Assembly (NCBI GenBank): GCA_052117605.1
Contig: JBQKIT010000002.1
Length of the DNA: 64,000 nucleotides
DNA from: CAG-791 sp000431495
GTDB lineage: Bacteria > Bacillota > Clostridia > Lachnospirales > Lachnospiraceae
Direction: 5' to 3' (one strand)
The notes below the pieces were generated by a model, which was given only the letters and a program-made list of their open reading frames with translations, had not been told where the DNA came from and searched no databases. A program made the position numbers and the translations under genes. Below, piece after piece: positions 52,809 to 60,661 of the stretch; the first letter of the stretch is position 1; each line of letters begins with the position of its first letter.

Positions 52809-54479
52809 ATGTCGGATGAATTCAATGAGAATCTGAATCAGAACAACAATGGAGCAACCGGGCAGACCGGAAACGGAAATTATCAGTACCACAGCAGTTA
52901 TTCGACCGGATATCAGTCAAACGGGAGCGGTTCCTCTTACCAGGCGGGCGGAAACGGTTCGTATGATCCGAACGGAAACGGCGGAAAGAAGCGTGGCGGG
53001 AAGAAGCATGGCGGTATGGCGGTCATTGCGGTTCTTCTTGCGGCGGCAGTCGGTGTAGCCGGCGGGTTCTATGCCAGAGATCTGACGCAGGGAGAGGCTC
53101 CTGCGAAGACGGAAGAGAGCGCTGCTTCGGGAAGCACCGAGGAGAACAAGAGCCTTGCGGAGGCTTCGGAGAACGCATCGGATTCTTCTGAGAGCAACGG
53201 GACACAGAAGAAGGCAAGCGATGAGCTCAAGACCACTACCGGCTCTGCGGTTGTGACAGATGTCACGCAGGTCGTTGAGGATGTTATGCCCTCTGTAGTA
53301 TCGGTCTACAACAATTTTACCCAGACCACACAGGACTTCTTCGGACAGACCTATGCGCAGGAAGGAACCTCCACGGGTTCCGGTATCATCATTGCGAAGG
53401 ATGAGGACAACGGAGAGCTTCTGATCGCAACGAACAATCATGTGGTAGAGGATGCGGACAGCCTGGAGGTTCAGTTTATTGATGAGTCCACGGCAGAGGC
53501 GAAGATCAAGGGAACGGATGCCGGAAATGATCTGGCGGTCATCGCCGTCAAGCTGAAGGACATCGACAGTGACACGATGAATCAGATTGAGGTAGCTACT
53601 CTCGGGGATTCGGATGAGCTGAAGATCGGCGAGCCGGTGGTTGCAATCGGCAATGCGCTTGGTTATGGACAGTCGGTTACAACCGGTGTTGTCAGTGCTC
53701 TGGAGCGTGAGCTTCAGGTAGAGAACGTATCCGGAACCTTTATTCAGACAGATGCAGCCATTAACCCCGGAAACTCCGGCGGTCCCTTGGTTGACTTAAA
53801 CGGAAACGTGATCGGCATCAACTCCAGTAAGATCGGCGGAGAAAAGGTAGACAGCATGGGCTTTGCCATTCCGATCTCCAGAGCGGTTCCGATCATTGAG
53901 GACCTGATGAATCAGAAGACCAAGGAAACCGTGGCTGAGGAGGACAGAGGCTATCTTGGAATCAGCGGTGTCAGCGTGACCAGCCAGGTTTCCAGTGCAT
54001 ACAGCATGCCGCAGGGCGTGTACATTGCGCAGATCATCGATGGCGGCGGAGCTGCGGATTCGGACCTTCAGAAGGGCGATATCATTACGGCAATTGAAGG
54101 AACGTCGGTTACCGATATGGAAACTCTGCAGAAGCAGCTGACCTATTATGCAGCCGGTGAGACGATCAAGCTTACCATCGAGAGACAGGATGGCACGGGA
54201 GCTTATGACAAGCAGACGGTTGAGGTAACTCTTGGAGATAAGAGTGCTATCGAGAACTACGAGGACAGCCAGAATTCCCAGGAGAGTCAGAGCAATAAGC
54301 ACAGCTTCGGCTACAACAACGGGAAGAATTCGGAGGATAGCTCCTCGGAGAGCACGGAAGAGGATTCCGACAGTCAGGACAGCAGTAAGCAGGCAGAAAA
54401 CGGACAGGGCAGCACGGAGGAAGCAGAGTCCGGTCAGTATTATTCCTTCCCCTTCGGAGATCTCTTCGGACGGAACTAA
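52809..54479 (+). CDS. HtrA/DegP-like serine protease with PDZ domain
   Basis: This 556-residue protein has a Gly/Asn/Ser-rich cytoplasmic head (1-60), one membrane helix (about 67-88), a low-complexity Glu/Ser/Ala linker, a trypsin-like domain (about 150-370) with His211 (ATNNHVVED), Asp241 (GNDLAVIAV) and Ser323 (NPGNSGGPLVD), a PDZ domain (about 375-480) and a Ser/Glu/Gln-rich tail. It degrades or refolds damaged proteins outside the membrane, like YkdA/HtrA of Firmicutes. GTGAGG precedes the start by eight bases. The 237-base gap to hflX holds a TATACT at 52695-52700 but no well-spaced -35. A strong terminator follows. Confidence 0.93.
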   Translation: MSDEFNENLNQNNNGATGQTGNGNYQYHSSYSTGYQSNGSGSSYQAGGNGSYDPNGNGGKKRGGKKHGGMAVIAVLLAAAVGVAGGFYARDLTQGEAPAKTEESAASGSTEENKSLAEASENASDSSESNGTQKKASDELKTTTGSAVVTDVTQVVEDVMPSVVSVYNNFTQTTQDFFGQTYAQEGTSTGSGIIIAKDEDNGELLIATNNHVVEDADSLEVQFIDESTAEAKIKGTDAGNDLAVIAVKLKDIDSDTMNQIEVATLGDSDELKIGEPVVAIGNALGYGQSVTTGVVSALERELQVENVSGTFIQTDAAINPGNSGGPLVDLNGNVIGINSSKIGGEKVDSMGFAIPISRAVPIIEDLMNQKTKETVAEEDRGYLGISGVSVTSQVSSAYSMPQGVYIAQIIDGGGAADSDLQKGDIITAIEGTSVTDMETLQKQLTYYAAGETIKLTIERQDGTGAYDKQTVEVTLGDKSAIENYEDSQNSQESQSNKHSFGYNNGKNSEDSSSESTEEDSDSQDSSKQAENGQGSTEEAESGQYYSFPFGDLFGRN

Positions 54480-54537
54480 GACAGAGGGTGACCGGGGAGA
54501 AAATCCGGGTCACAGAATATAAGCGATAAAAGAAAAG

Positions 54538-54592
54538 GGTGCCGCAGCGCGGGATCGGAGAAAATCCGAAAAGCGCTGCGGCACCTTTTTTT
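54538..54592 (+). terminator. Bidirectional terminator between htrA-like gene and purC
   Basis: GGTGCCGCAGCGC at 54538-54550 pairs with GCGCTGCGGCACC at 54573-54585, followed by seven T (54586-54592). On the other strand the arm is followed by TTTTCTTTTAT, so it should also end purC transcription arriving from the right. The loop holds a small CGGA/TCCG stem. A smaller inverted repeat (GTGACC/GGTCAC) lies at 54489-54512. Confidence 0.92.
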
Positions 54593-54644
54593 ACTCGTTT
54601 GTTCTGTGAAATTGTGACGGGAAACGGAACTTCGAAAAAGCTCC

Positions 54645-55520
54645 TCAGAATTCCAGCTCGGTTCCGGTCAGAAGGCGATATGCCTCGAGATACTTGGCAA
54701 TGGTCTTGTCAATAACTTCCTGAGGAAGATTGTAATCGCTGTCCGGATTCGCCTTCAGCCAGTCACGTACGAACTGCTTGTCAAAGGAGGGCTGGGAATG
54801 ACCGGGCTCGTAGCCTTCTACCGGCCAGAAGCGGCTGGAGTCGGGAGTCAGCATCTCATCGGCAAGAATAACCTCGCCGTCCTCATTCAGGCCGAATTCA
54901 AACTTGGTATCGGCAATGATGATGCCTCTGGTGCGTGCGTAATCGGCACACTTGACATAAAGGGCAATGGTTGCGTCCTTGATCTTCTTCGCATATTCCT
55001 CACCGTGGCCGGGGAATGCCTTCTCAAGAACTTCAATGCTCTTCTCGTAGGAGATGTTCTCGTCGTGATCACCGATTTCTGCCTTGGTGCTGGGAGTGTA
55101 GATCGGCTCAGGCAGCTTGTCGCATTCCTTCAGGCCTTCCGGAAGCTGAATGCCGCAGACAGTGCCGTTTTTCTTGTAGCTCTCCCAGCCGGAGCCGGTG
55201 ATGTAGCCGCGCACGATGCACTCGACGGGGATCATGGTCAGCTTGCGGCACAGCATGCTGCGTCCGCGGAACTCCTCCGTGCGGAAGAATTCAGGCATAT
55301 CATTAACATCTACGCTGAGCATGTGATTCGGGATCACATCTTTGGTATAGTCAAACCAGAAACGGGACATCTGGGTCAGAACCCGGCCCTTGTTGGTTAT
55401 CTTGTTCTTCAGAATTACGTCAAATGCAGAGATACGATCGGTGGCATACATGATCAGAGAATCGCCGATGTCGTAAATCTCGCGTACTTTTCCTTCCTTG
55501 ACAGGACTAAACTGCTCCAT
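54645..55520 (-). CDS. purC: Phosphoribosylaminoimidazole-succinocarboxamide synthase
   Basis: This 291-residue protein has the SAICAR synthetase pattern: SPVKEGKVREIYDIGDSLIMYATDRISAFD at the start, then PVECIVRGYITGSGWESY, and ILADEMLTPDSSRFWP with GHSQPSFDKQFVRDWL near the end. It joins aspartate to CAIR in purine synthesis, using ATP. It stands alone and convergent to its left neighbour, not within a pur operon in this window. AAGGAGG lies six bases ahead of the ATG, and a promoter-like sequence lies about 60 bases upstream. Confidence 0.96.
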   Translation of the reverse strand: MEQFSPVKEGKVREIYDIGDSLIMYATDRISAFDVILKNKITNKGRVLTQMSRFWFDYTKDVIPNHMLSVDVNDMPEFFRTEEFRGRSMLCRKLTMIPVECIVRGYITGSGWESYKKNGTVCGIQLPEGLKECDKLPEPIYTPSTKAEIGDHDENISYEKSIEVLEKAFPGHGEEYAKKIKDATIALYVKCADYARTRGIIIADTKFEFGLNEDGEVILADEMLTPDSSRFWPVEGYEPGHSQPSFDKQFVRDWLKANPDSDYNLPQEVIDKTIAKYLEAYRLLTGTELEF

Positions 55521-55576
55521 GTGTTCCTCCTTATGTGCCGCAGCGCGGCAGTACTGAATGATTCGCCACAGTTAAA

Positions 55577-55604
55577 AGTATAGAAGGTTCAGAAAGTTCG
55601 GCAA
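55577..55604 (-). promoter_or_regulatory. Candidate sigma-A promoter for purC
   Basis: On the minus strand TTGCCG (55604-55599) and TATACT (55582-55577) are separated by 16 bases, close to the consensus for the main sigma factor. The start of transcription would fall about 50 bases before the purC ATG. A GCCGC/GCGGC hairpin at 55537-55549 would lie in the leader just before the ribosome binding site. Confidence 0.6.
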
Positions 55605-55711
55605 GCTTTTTTGTAAAACTCCTGTGCCGAAAATAACGGTGAAATTACTGTTATATTTTTGTAAAATTAACAAGAGAACATCGAAATACGAAAAAAGCGG
55701 GAAATCAGAGC

Positions 55712-58654
55712 ATGAAAAATACAACCATCGGCATTCTTGCACACGTGGATGCCGGAAAGACAACGTTATCGGAGAGCATCCTGTTTCAGACGGGAGCAGT
55801 AAAAAAGCGGGGACGCGTGGATCATGGCGACGCGTTTCTGGATACGGATGAAATGGAGAAAAAGCGGGGGATCACGATTTATTCGAAGCTTGCAAGATTT
55901 CGGATCGGTGATCGTCCGTTTACCATTCTGGACACGCCGGGCCATGTAGATTTTTCTCCGGAGATGGAGCGCGTGCTGCGCGTTCTGGATGCGGCGGTGC
56001 TGGTGGTCAGTGCCGCAGATCTTACCGCGCAGCAGGGGGCGGATCCGCAGGTGAGAGTTCTGTGGAAGCTTCTGCAGCATTATGAGGTTCCTGCTTTTCT
56101 TTTTATCAATAAGATCGATCAGCTGCTGCCGCGGGTTCCGGAAGGGGAAAAGGCAAAGCCCGCGGAAGTGCAGGTCGTCTGTGAAAAGCTGTTCGGACTT
56201 CTTCAAAGCGATCTGGGACAGGGACTCGTCCGTTTTGATGAGAGGCAGATCTGTGAGGACAATGAAGAAGGGATCGCAGTCTGTGAGGATGCTCTGATGG
56301 AGCGCGTGCTGGAGGGCGGTCACGTGGAGCAGGCGGATGTGAGCCGTCTGATTCGGGAGAGGAAGCTCTTTCCTGTCTACTGCGGCAGCGCCCTGAGAAA
56401 CGAGGGAACGGAGGCTCTTCTGGAGGGACTGTCGCTGTTTACGGGAGAGGCGGAGCCTGCAGCTTTTTCGGAAGAGCAGGAAGAGAATCTGCCGTTTGGT
56501 GCGTTTGTCTATAAGATCACGAGAGAAAACGGGACAAGGCTCACCTGGATGAAGATCACCCAGGGCACGCTCTCTGTGAGGGACAGTGTGCGGGAAGTCA
56601 TGCCGCAGGCTGGAAATATGCTGTTTTCTTTGGAGCAGGGATCCCTGGCCCTGGATGGTACAGAGGGAATGGAGGATGCCGATGAGACTTCCCTGCAGGA
56701 GCGGGAGACCTCAGAGAAGATCAGCGAGCTGCGCCTGTATTCCGGTGACCGGTATGAGGTCAGAACCAGCGTCTGCGCAGGAGAAATTGCAGCGGCAGCA
56801 GGGCTTTCCTATACCTCCGCGGGAGATGGCCTCGGCGTGGAGGAGAACAGGAAGGAAGAAATCCTGACGCCGATTATGACGAGCAGCGTGACCGCGACAG
56901 ACCGCTTCGGAAAGCCGGTGGATGATTTTACGCTGCTGAAGGCTCTTCGGGAGTTGGAGGAGCAGGAGCCGATGCTCCATGTCGAAAAGGAAGAGGAAAC
57001 CGGAGACATCACCGTTCGGATTATGGGGGCGGTGCAGATTGAGATTCTGAAGAATCTTCTCCGCGAGAAGAACGATCTTCGTGCAGAGTTCGGCCCGGGC
57101 AGCATTGTCTATCAGGAAACCATCCGGCGTCCGGTGGAGGGCGTAGGTCACTTTGAACCGCTGCGACATTACGCGGAGGTTCATCTTCTTCTGGAGCCGG
57201 GAGATTCGGGAAGCGGGATCACGTTCGAGAACCGCTGCATTCCGAATACGCTGGAGCGCAACTGGCAGAACCTGATTCTCTCGCAGCTGGCAGTAAAGAG
57301 CTTCAAGGGGGTACTTACCGGTTCGGGACTCACGGATGTGCATATCTGCCTTCTCGGCGGAAAGGCCAATAAGAAGCACACCTCCGGCGGTGATTTCCGG
57401 AAGGCGGCATACGCGGCTGTGCGGCAGGGCCTGATGATGGCAGAAAATATTCTGTTGGAGCCGGTTCTGAATGTGACGCTGGAAATCCCTTCGGAAAATG
57501 TAGGCCGGGCAATGACGGACATCAGCCAGATGCACGGCAGGTGCCAGCCTGCGGAGTTTCGCGGCGAAGAGGCGGTTCTGGAGGGATCGGTGCCAGCCTC
57601 GGAGCTTGGTGATTATGCGGCGCAGGTGGCAGGCTACACAGGAGGGAGAGGCCGGCTGTCGGTATCCTGGAAGGGGTATGAGCCGTGTCATAACGCCAGA
57701 GAAATCATCGAAGAGAAGAAGTATGATCCGGATACGGACCGCAGGAATCCTACCTGGTCCGTGTTCTGCTCCCATGGAGCAGGGACCGTGGTTCCCTGGG
57801 ACAGGGTTCGGGATTATATGCATGTGGACACCGGCTGGAAGCCGGAGCCGGAGGATTCGTCCTCAAAGGCAGCGTATCGTTCGGATGATTATTACACCTT
57901 TACGGGCACCCACACAGAGGAAATCGAGCTGGATCGCCCCGAGGATGGAGTGGAGGAGAAGGATCACTCCGCACATCGGGAAAAGAGCAGGGATTTCAGA
58001 GAACGGCAGCAGGCCTTTCGCTCGGAGGAGGATGAGCTGAAGAGAATTTTTGAGAAAACCTACGGGCCGGTCAAAGAGCAGCTGCGTCATCCGGACAATG
58101 TGAGGAGAGGAACCGTGCTCCCTTCGGAGGAAGCGGGAAACGAAGAAGCGGCACAGGGAAACGGGAAAGCTGCGGGAAGCGAGGCTTCCGCACGATCCGC
58201 GAAAAAGGCTGCCAGTAAGGAAATTCAGGAATTCCTTCTGGTGGATGGCTATAACATTATTTTCGCCTGGGAGGAGCTGAAGGAGCTGGCACAGACAGAT
58301 ATCAAATCCGCCAGAGACCGCCTTCTGGAGATCCTGTCCGATTATGCCGGATATTCCGGTGTCAATGTCATAGTGGTCTTCGATGCATACCGGGTTCCCG
58401 GAGGCAAAGGAGAGGTTTACCGGCATCATAACATCGATGTGGTTTATACCAAAGAAGCAGAAACGGCGGATCTTTACATTGAGAAGACCGCGCACCGGCT
58501 GTCGAAGAACAACCGCGTCACGGTGGCAACGGGTGATTTCGTCGAGCAGGTTATTATTTTCGGTGCGGGAGCCTTTCGGCTCTCGCCGAGAGGCCTTCTG
58601 GAGCAGATTCTGTTTGCAGCCGCTGAGCTGCGGGAGAAATATCTGACAGATTGA
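55712..58654 (+). CDS. TetM/EF-G-like translational GTPase fused to a NYN/YacP (Rae1-like) domain
   Basis: This 980-residue protein opens as a TetM-type ribosomal-protection GTPase: G1 AHVDAGKTT (10-18), KKRGITI, the G3 DTPGHVDF and G4 NKID. EF-G-like domains II-V reach about residue 660, and a conserved-looking block contains FCSHGAGTVVPW near 690. A charged linker (about 735-835) leads to a NYN nuclease domain (840-980) with LVDGYNIIFAW (Asp845), VVFDAYRVPGG (Asp891), TKEAETADLYIEK and VATGDFVEQ (Asp942), the YacP/Rae1 pattern. Rae1 of Bacillus cuts mRNA in the ribosomal A site; TetM also acts there. A joint role in ribosome rescue or mRNA cleavage is inferred. Tetracycline resistance is possible but not shown. 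Confidence 0.9.
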   Translation: MKNTTIGILAHVDAGKTTLSESILFQTGAVKKRGRVDHGDAFLDTDEMEKKRGITIYSKLARFRIGDRPFTILDTPGHVDFSPEMERVLRVLDAAVLVVSAADLTAQQGADPQVRVLWKLLQHYEVPAFLFINKIDQLLPRVPEGEKAKPAEVQVVCEKLFGLLQSDLGQGLVRFDERQICEDNEEGIAVCEDALMERVLEGGHVEQADVSRLIRERKLFPVYCGSALRNEGTEALLEGLSLFTGEAEPAAFSEEQEENLPFGAFVYKITRENGTRLTWMKITQGTLSVRDSVREVMPQAGNMLFSLEQGSLALDGTEGMEDADETSLQERETSEKISELRLYSGDRYEVRTSVCAGEIAAAAGLSYTSAGDGLGVEENRKEEILTPIMTSSVTATDRFGKPVDDFTLLKALRELEEQEPMLHVEKEEETGDITVRIMGAVQIEILKNLLREKNDLRAEFGPGSIVYQETIRRPVEGVGHFEPLRHYAEVHLLLEPGDSGSGITFENRCIPNTLERNWQNLILSQLAVKSFKGVLTGSGLTDVHICLLGGKANKKHTSGGDFRKAAYAAVRQGLMMAENILLEPVLNVTLEIPSENVGRAMTDISQMHGRCQPAEFRGEEAVLEGSVPASELGDYAAQVAGYTGGRGRLSVSWKGYEPCHNAREIIEEKKYDPDTDRRNPTWSVFCSHGAGTVVPWDRVRDYMHVDTGWKPEPEDSSSKAAYRSDDYYTFTGTHTEEIELDRPEDGVEEKDHSAHREKSRDFRERQQAFRSEEDELKRIFEKTYGPVKEQLRHPDNVRRGTVLPSEEAGNEEAAQGNGKAAGSEASARSAKKAASKEIQEFLLVDGYNIIFAWEELKELAQTDIKSARDRLLEILSDYAGYSGVNVIVVFDAYRVPGGKGEVYRHHNIDVVYTKEAETADLYIEKTAHRLSKNNRVTVATGDFVEQVIIFGAGAFRLSPRGLLEQILFAAAELREKYLTD

Positions 58655-58671
58655 GAATGAGGAAAAGTATC

Positions 58672-60021
58672 ATGCAGGAAAGGCGATTCTCAAACAGGGA
58701 GCTGTGTGCGCTGATCGTGCCGCTCCTGTTCGAGCAGTTTCTGAATTTACTGGTCGGAATGGTGGACATGGTCATGATTGCCGGTGCGGGAGAGGCGGCC
58801 ATGTCCGGTGTTGCCATCGTCAATGAGATCAACAATCTGGCCATTCAGGTGCTTGGCGCCATCGGAGGCGGCGGTGCGGTGATCATTTCCCAGTATCTGG
58901 GCTTTCGTGACAGGAAAACCGCCAATAAAGCGGCCAGTCAGCTGTTCACGCTGACGATCCTGATTTCGGTTCTGATCGGAGCGGTATGCGTCATTTTCCA
59001 CTCTCCGATTCTGGAGGCACTGTATGGGAGTGTAGAGGCCGATGTCATGGAGAGTGCAAAAACCTATTTCTGGATCACGGCACTCTCGTTCCCGTTCCTT
59101 GGGCTCTACAACAGCGGAACGGCGATTTTTCGTTCGATGGAAAAAACAAATGTGACGATGTATGCATCCATCCTGATGAACGGAATTAACCTGGTCGGGA
59201 ACTATATCGGTGTTTACCTGCTGCATCAGGGAGTAGCCGGTGTGGCGGTTCCGACACTTCTCTCGCGAATCGCGGCAGCTGCGCTGATGATGGGACTTTG
59301 CCTTGGAAAACGTTATGAGCTTCATGCGAGGCTTCCGGAGATTCTGCACTGGGATTCGTTCATTCAGCATAAGATCATTTCCATTGCACTTCCGAACGGA
59401 GTGGAGTCCGGAATGTTTCAGGTTGGAAAAATACTGGTCTCTGCTATCATTGCAACGTTTGGGACGGCCCAGATCGCGGCCAATGCGGCGGCAGGAGGGC
59501 TGACTTCGCTTTGCTACACAACGGAGTGCGCCATGCAGCTTGCGATTGTGACGGTGATCGGGCAGTGCGTCGGAGCCAATGACTATGAGGAAGCCCGCTA
59601 TTATGTGAAGAAGATGATGGGGATTGCCTGGGCGCTGGCGATTCCGTCTAATGCGCTTCTGATGGCGATTTTCCCGTATGCCATCCGGATCTACAGTCTG
59701 TCTGCGGGGACCGAACAGATTGCAAGGACCATCACACTGATGGAATGCGTGGCAATTGCGTTTATCCATACGCCGGCCTTTGTGCTTCCCTGCGCGCTCC
59801 GGGCTGCCGGAGATGCAAGGTACACCATGATTTTCGGTGTGATTTCCATGTTCCTTGCCCGCGTTGGCTGTGCCTGGCTTCTGGGACAGGTGTTCGGCCT
59901 GGGTGTTGTGGGAACCAGAATTGCCATGTACGTGGACTGGAGCCTTCGGTCTGTCTTTTTCCTCTGGAGATTCCGAAGCGGAAAATGGACGAAGTTCCGC
60001 GTGGTGGGAAAAACGAGTTGA
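58672..60021 (+). CDS. MATE-family multidrug/cation exporter
   Basis: This protein of about 449 residues has twelve membrane helices and MATE landmarks: PLLFEQFLNLLVGMVDMVMI in helix 1, GGGGAVIISQYLG, FRSMEKTNVTMYASILMNGINL and ALPNGVESGMFQVGK in the second half. MATE proteins export drugs or metabolites in exchange for sodium or protons. GAGGAAAAG lies ahead of ATG 58672; ATG 58657 and TTG 58651 are alternatives adding a few residues. It begins just after the GTPase-nuclease fusion in the same direction, so the two may be co-transcribed. Substrate is not known. Confidence 0.92.
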   Translation: MQERRFSNRELCALIVPLLFEQFLNLLVGMVDMVMIAGAGEAAMSGVAIVNEINNLAIQVLGAIGGGGAVIISQYLGFRDRKTANKAASQLFTLTILISVLIGAVCVIFHSPILEALYGSVEADVMESAKTYFWITALSFPFLGLYNSGTAIFRSMEKTNVTMYASILMNGINLVGNYIGVYLLHQGVAGVAVPTLLSRIAAAALMMGLCLGKRYELHARLPEILHWDSFIQHKIISIALPNGVESGMFQVGKILVSAIIATFGTAQIAANAAAGGLTSLCYTTECAMQLAIVTVIGQCVGANDYEEARYYVKKMMGIAWALAIPSNALLMAIFPYAIRIYSLSAGTEQIARTITLMECVAIAFIHTPAFVLPCALRAAGDARYTMIFGVISMFLARVGCAWLLGQVFGLGVVGTRIAMYVDWSLRSVFFLWRFRSGKWTKFRVVGKTS

Positions 60022-60031
60022 GGACCAGTGT

Positions 60032-60068
60032 TTGAATTGTTACAAAAAATCTGTTGAATTGTAACAAA
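60032..60068 (+). repeat. 15-bp direct repeat pair after the MATE gene
   Basis: TTGAATTGTTACAAA at 60032-60046 and TTGAATTGTAACAAA at 60054-60068 differ at one position and begin 22 bases apart, about two helical turns. The outer parts also form an imperfect inverted repeat (GTGTTT..GTTAC with GTAACAAACAC). It lies in the 196-base gap before the next gene and may be an operator or a weak terminator hairpin. Confidence 0.55.
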
Positions 60069-60217
60069 CACTCTTGCGCGTGGGTTGCGATTGACTTACA
60101 ATTTGTTGTGTTAACCGAACAAGTCAATTACCACATCTTGAAGAATCTGCTGAATTCGGAATCATCTTCCGGATTTCCTGAAGGGGTTCGGAGGATGCCT
60201 GCAGCGGGGACATGCCA

Positions 60218-60661
60218 ATGTGCTGCTATGTCAACTCTATTGAAGAACAGGGACGGGACCACGTTTCCAGTATTTTGCTCGAGGATCAGTATTTTGATTC
60301 CGAGGTGAATTTCTGCCGTGTATATGCGACAGATATTCTGCAGTATCTGGAACGCATTCTTCTTCGCGGAGGAATCTCCTATTTTGTAAAAGAAGAGAAT
60401 TCGTCATTTTTGTCAAAATTATTCAGCATGCATCGAAGCGGCTTTATTGTTCGGATTAATTGCCGCGATATGGAAAAAGCTATGTATCTGACGGAGAATT
60501 TGCGTGGGATAGAGATCCTCGGCAGAATTCCGGAGGAGGAATGGACCCCCAGACGGGAGAGACTCTGGCGGGAAGAACGAGAACGGGAAGAGCGGTATTA
60601 TTATCGTGAGAGTGAATGGAGAGACCAGAACTATTACTATGAAAGAACGCAAAGAGCGTGA
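60218..60661 (+). CDS. Hypothetical protein with charged Arg/Glu/Tyr-rich tail
   Basis: This protein of about 147 residues has no family that I recognise. The first 100 residues look like a compact alpha/beta domain (CRVYATDILQYLERILLRGGISYFV; SGFIVRINCRDMEKAMYLTENLRG). The last 45 or so are a highly charged helix rich in Arg, Glu and Tyr (EEREREERYYYRESEW), likely a coiled or extended RNA- or protein-binding tail. It begins at ATG 60218 with GGGGA upstream; ATG 60212 is too close to that site. It overlaps the RlmD-like gene by 23 bases, so the two are coupled. A link to RNA modification is a guess from position only. Confidence 0.6.
   Translation: MCCYVNSIEEQGRDHVSSILLEDQYFDSEVNFCRVYATDILQYLERILLRGGISYFVKEENSSFLSKLFSMHRSGFIVRINCRDMEKAMYLTENLRGIEILGRIPEEEWTPRRERLWREEREREERYYYRESEWRDQNYYYERTQRA

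Noticed and set aside
54798..55583. A 261-residue plus-strand open frame opposite purC
   Set aside because: It is antisense to a clear purC; the long frame follows from the codon bias of purC.
55712..57700. Calling the GTPase simply a tetracycline-resistance determinant
   Set aside because: The GTPase core is TetM-like but divergent, carries an extra nuclease domain, and lies among housekeeping genes with no mobile-element signs, so resistance is not supported by sequence alone.
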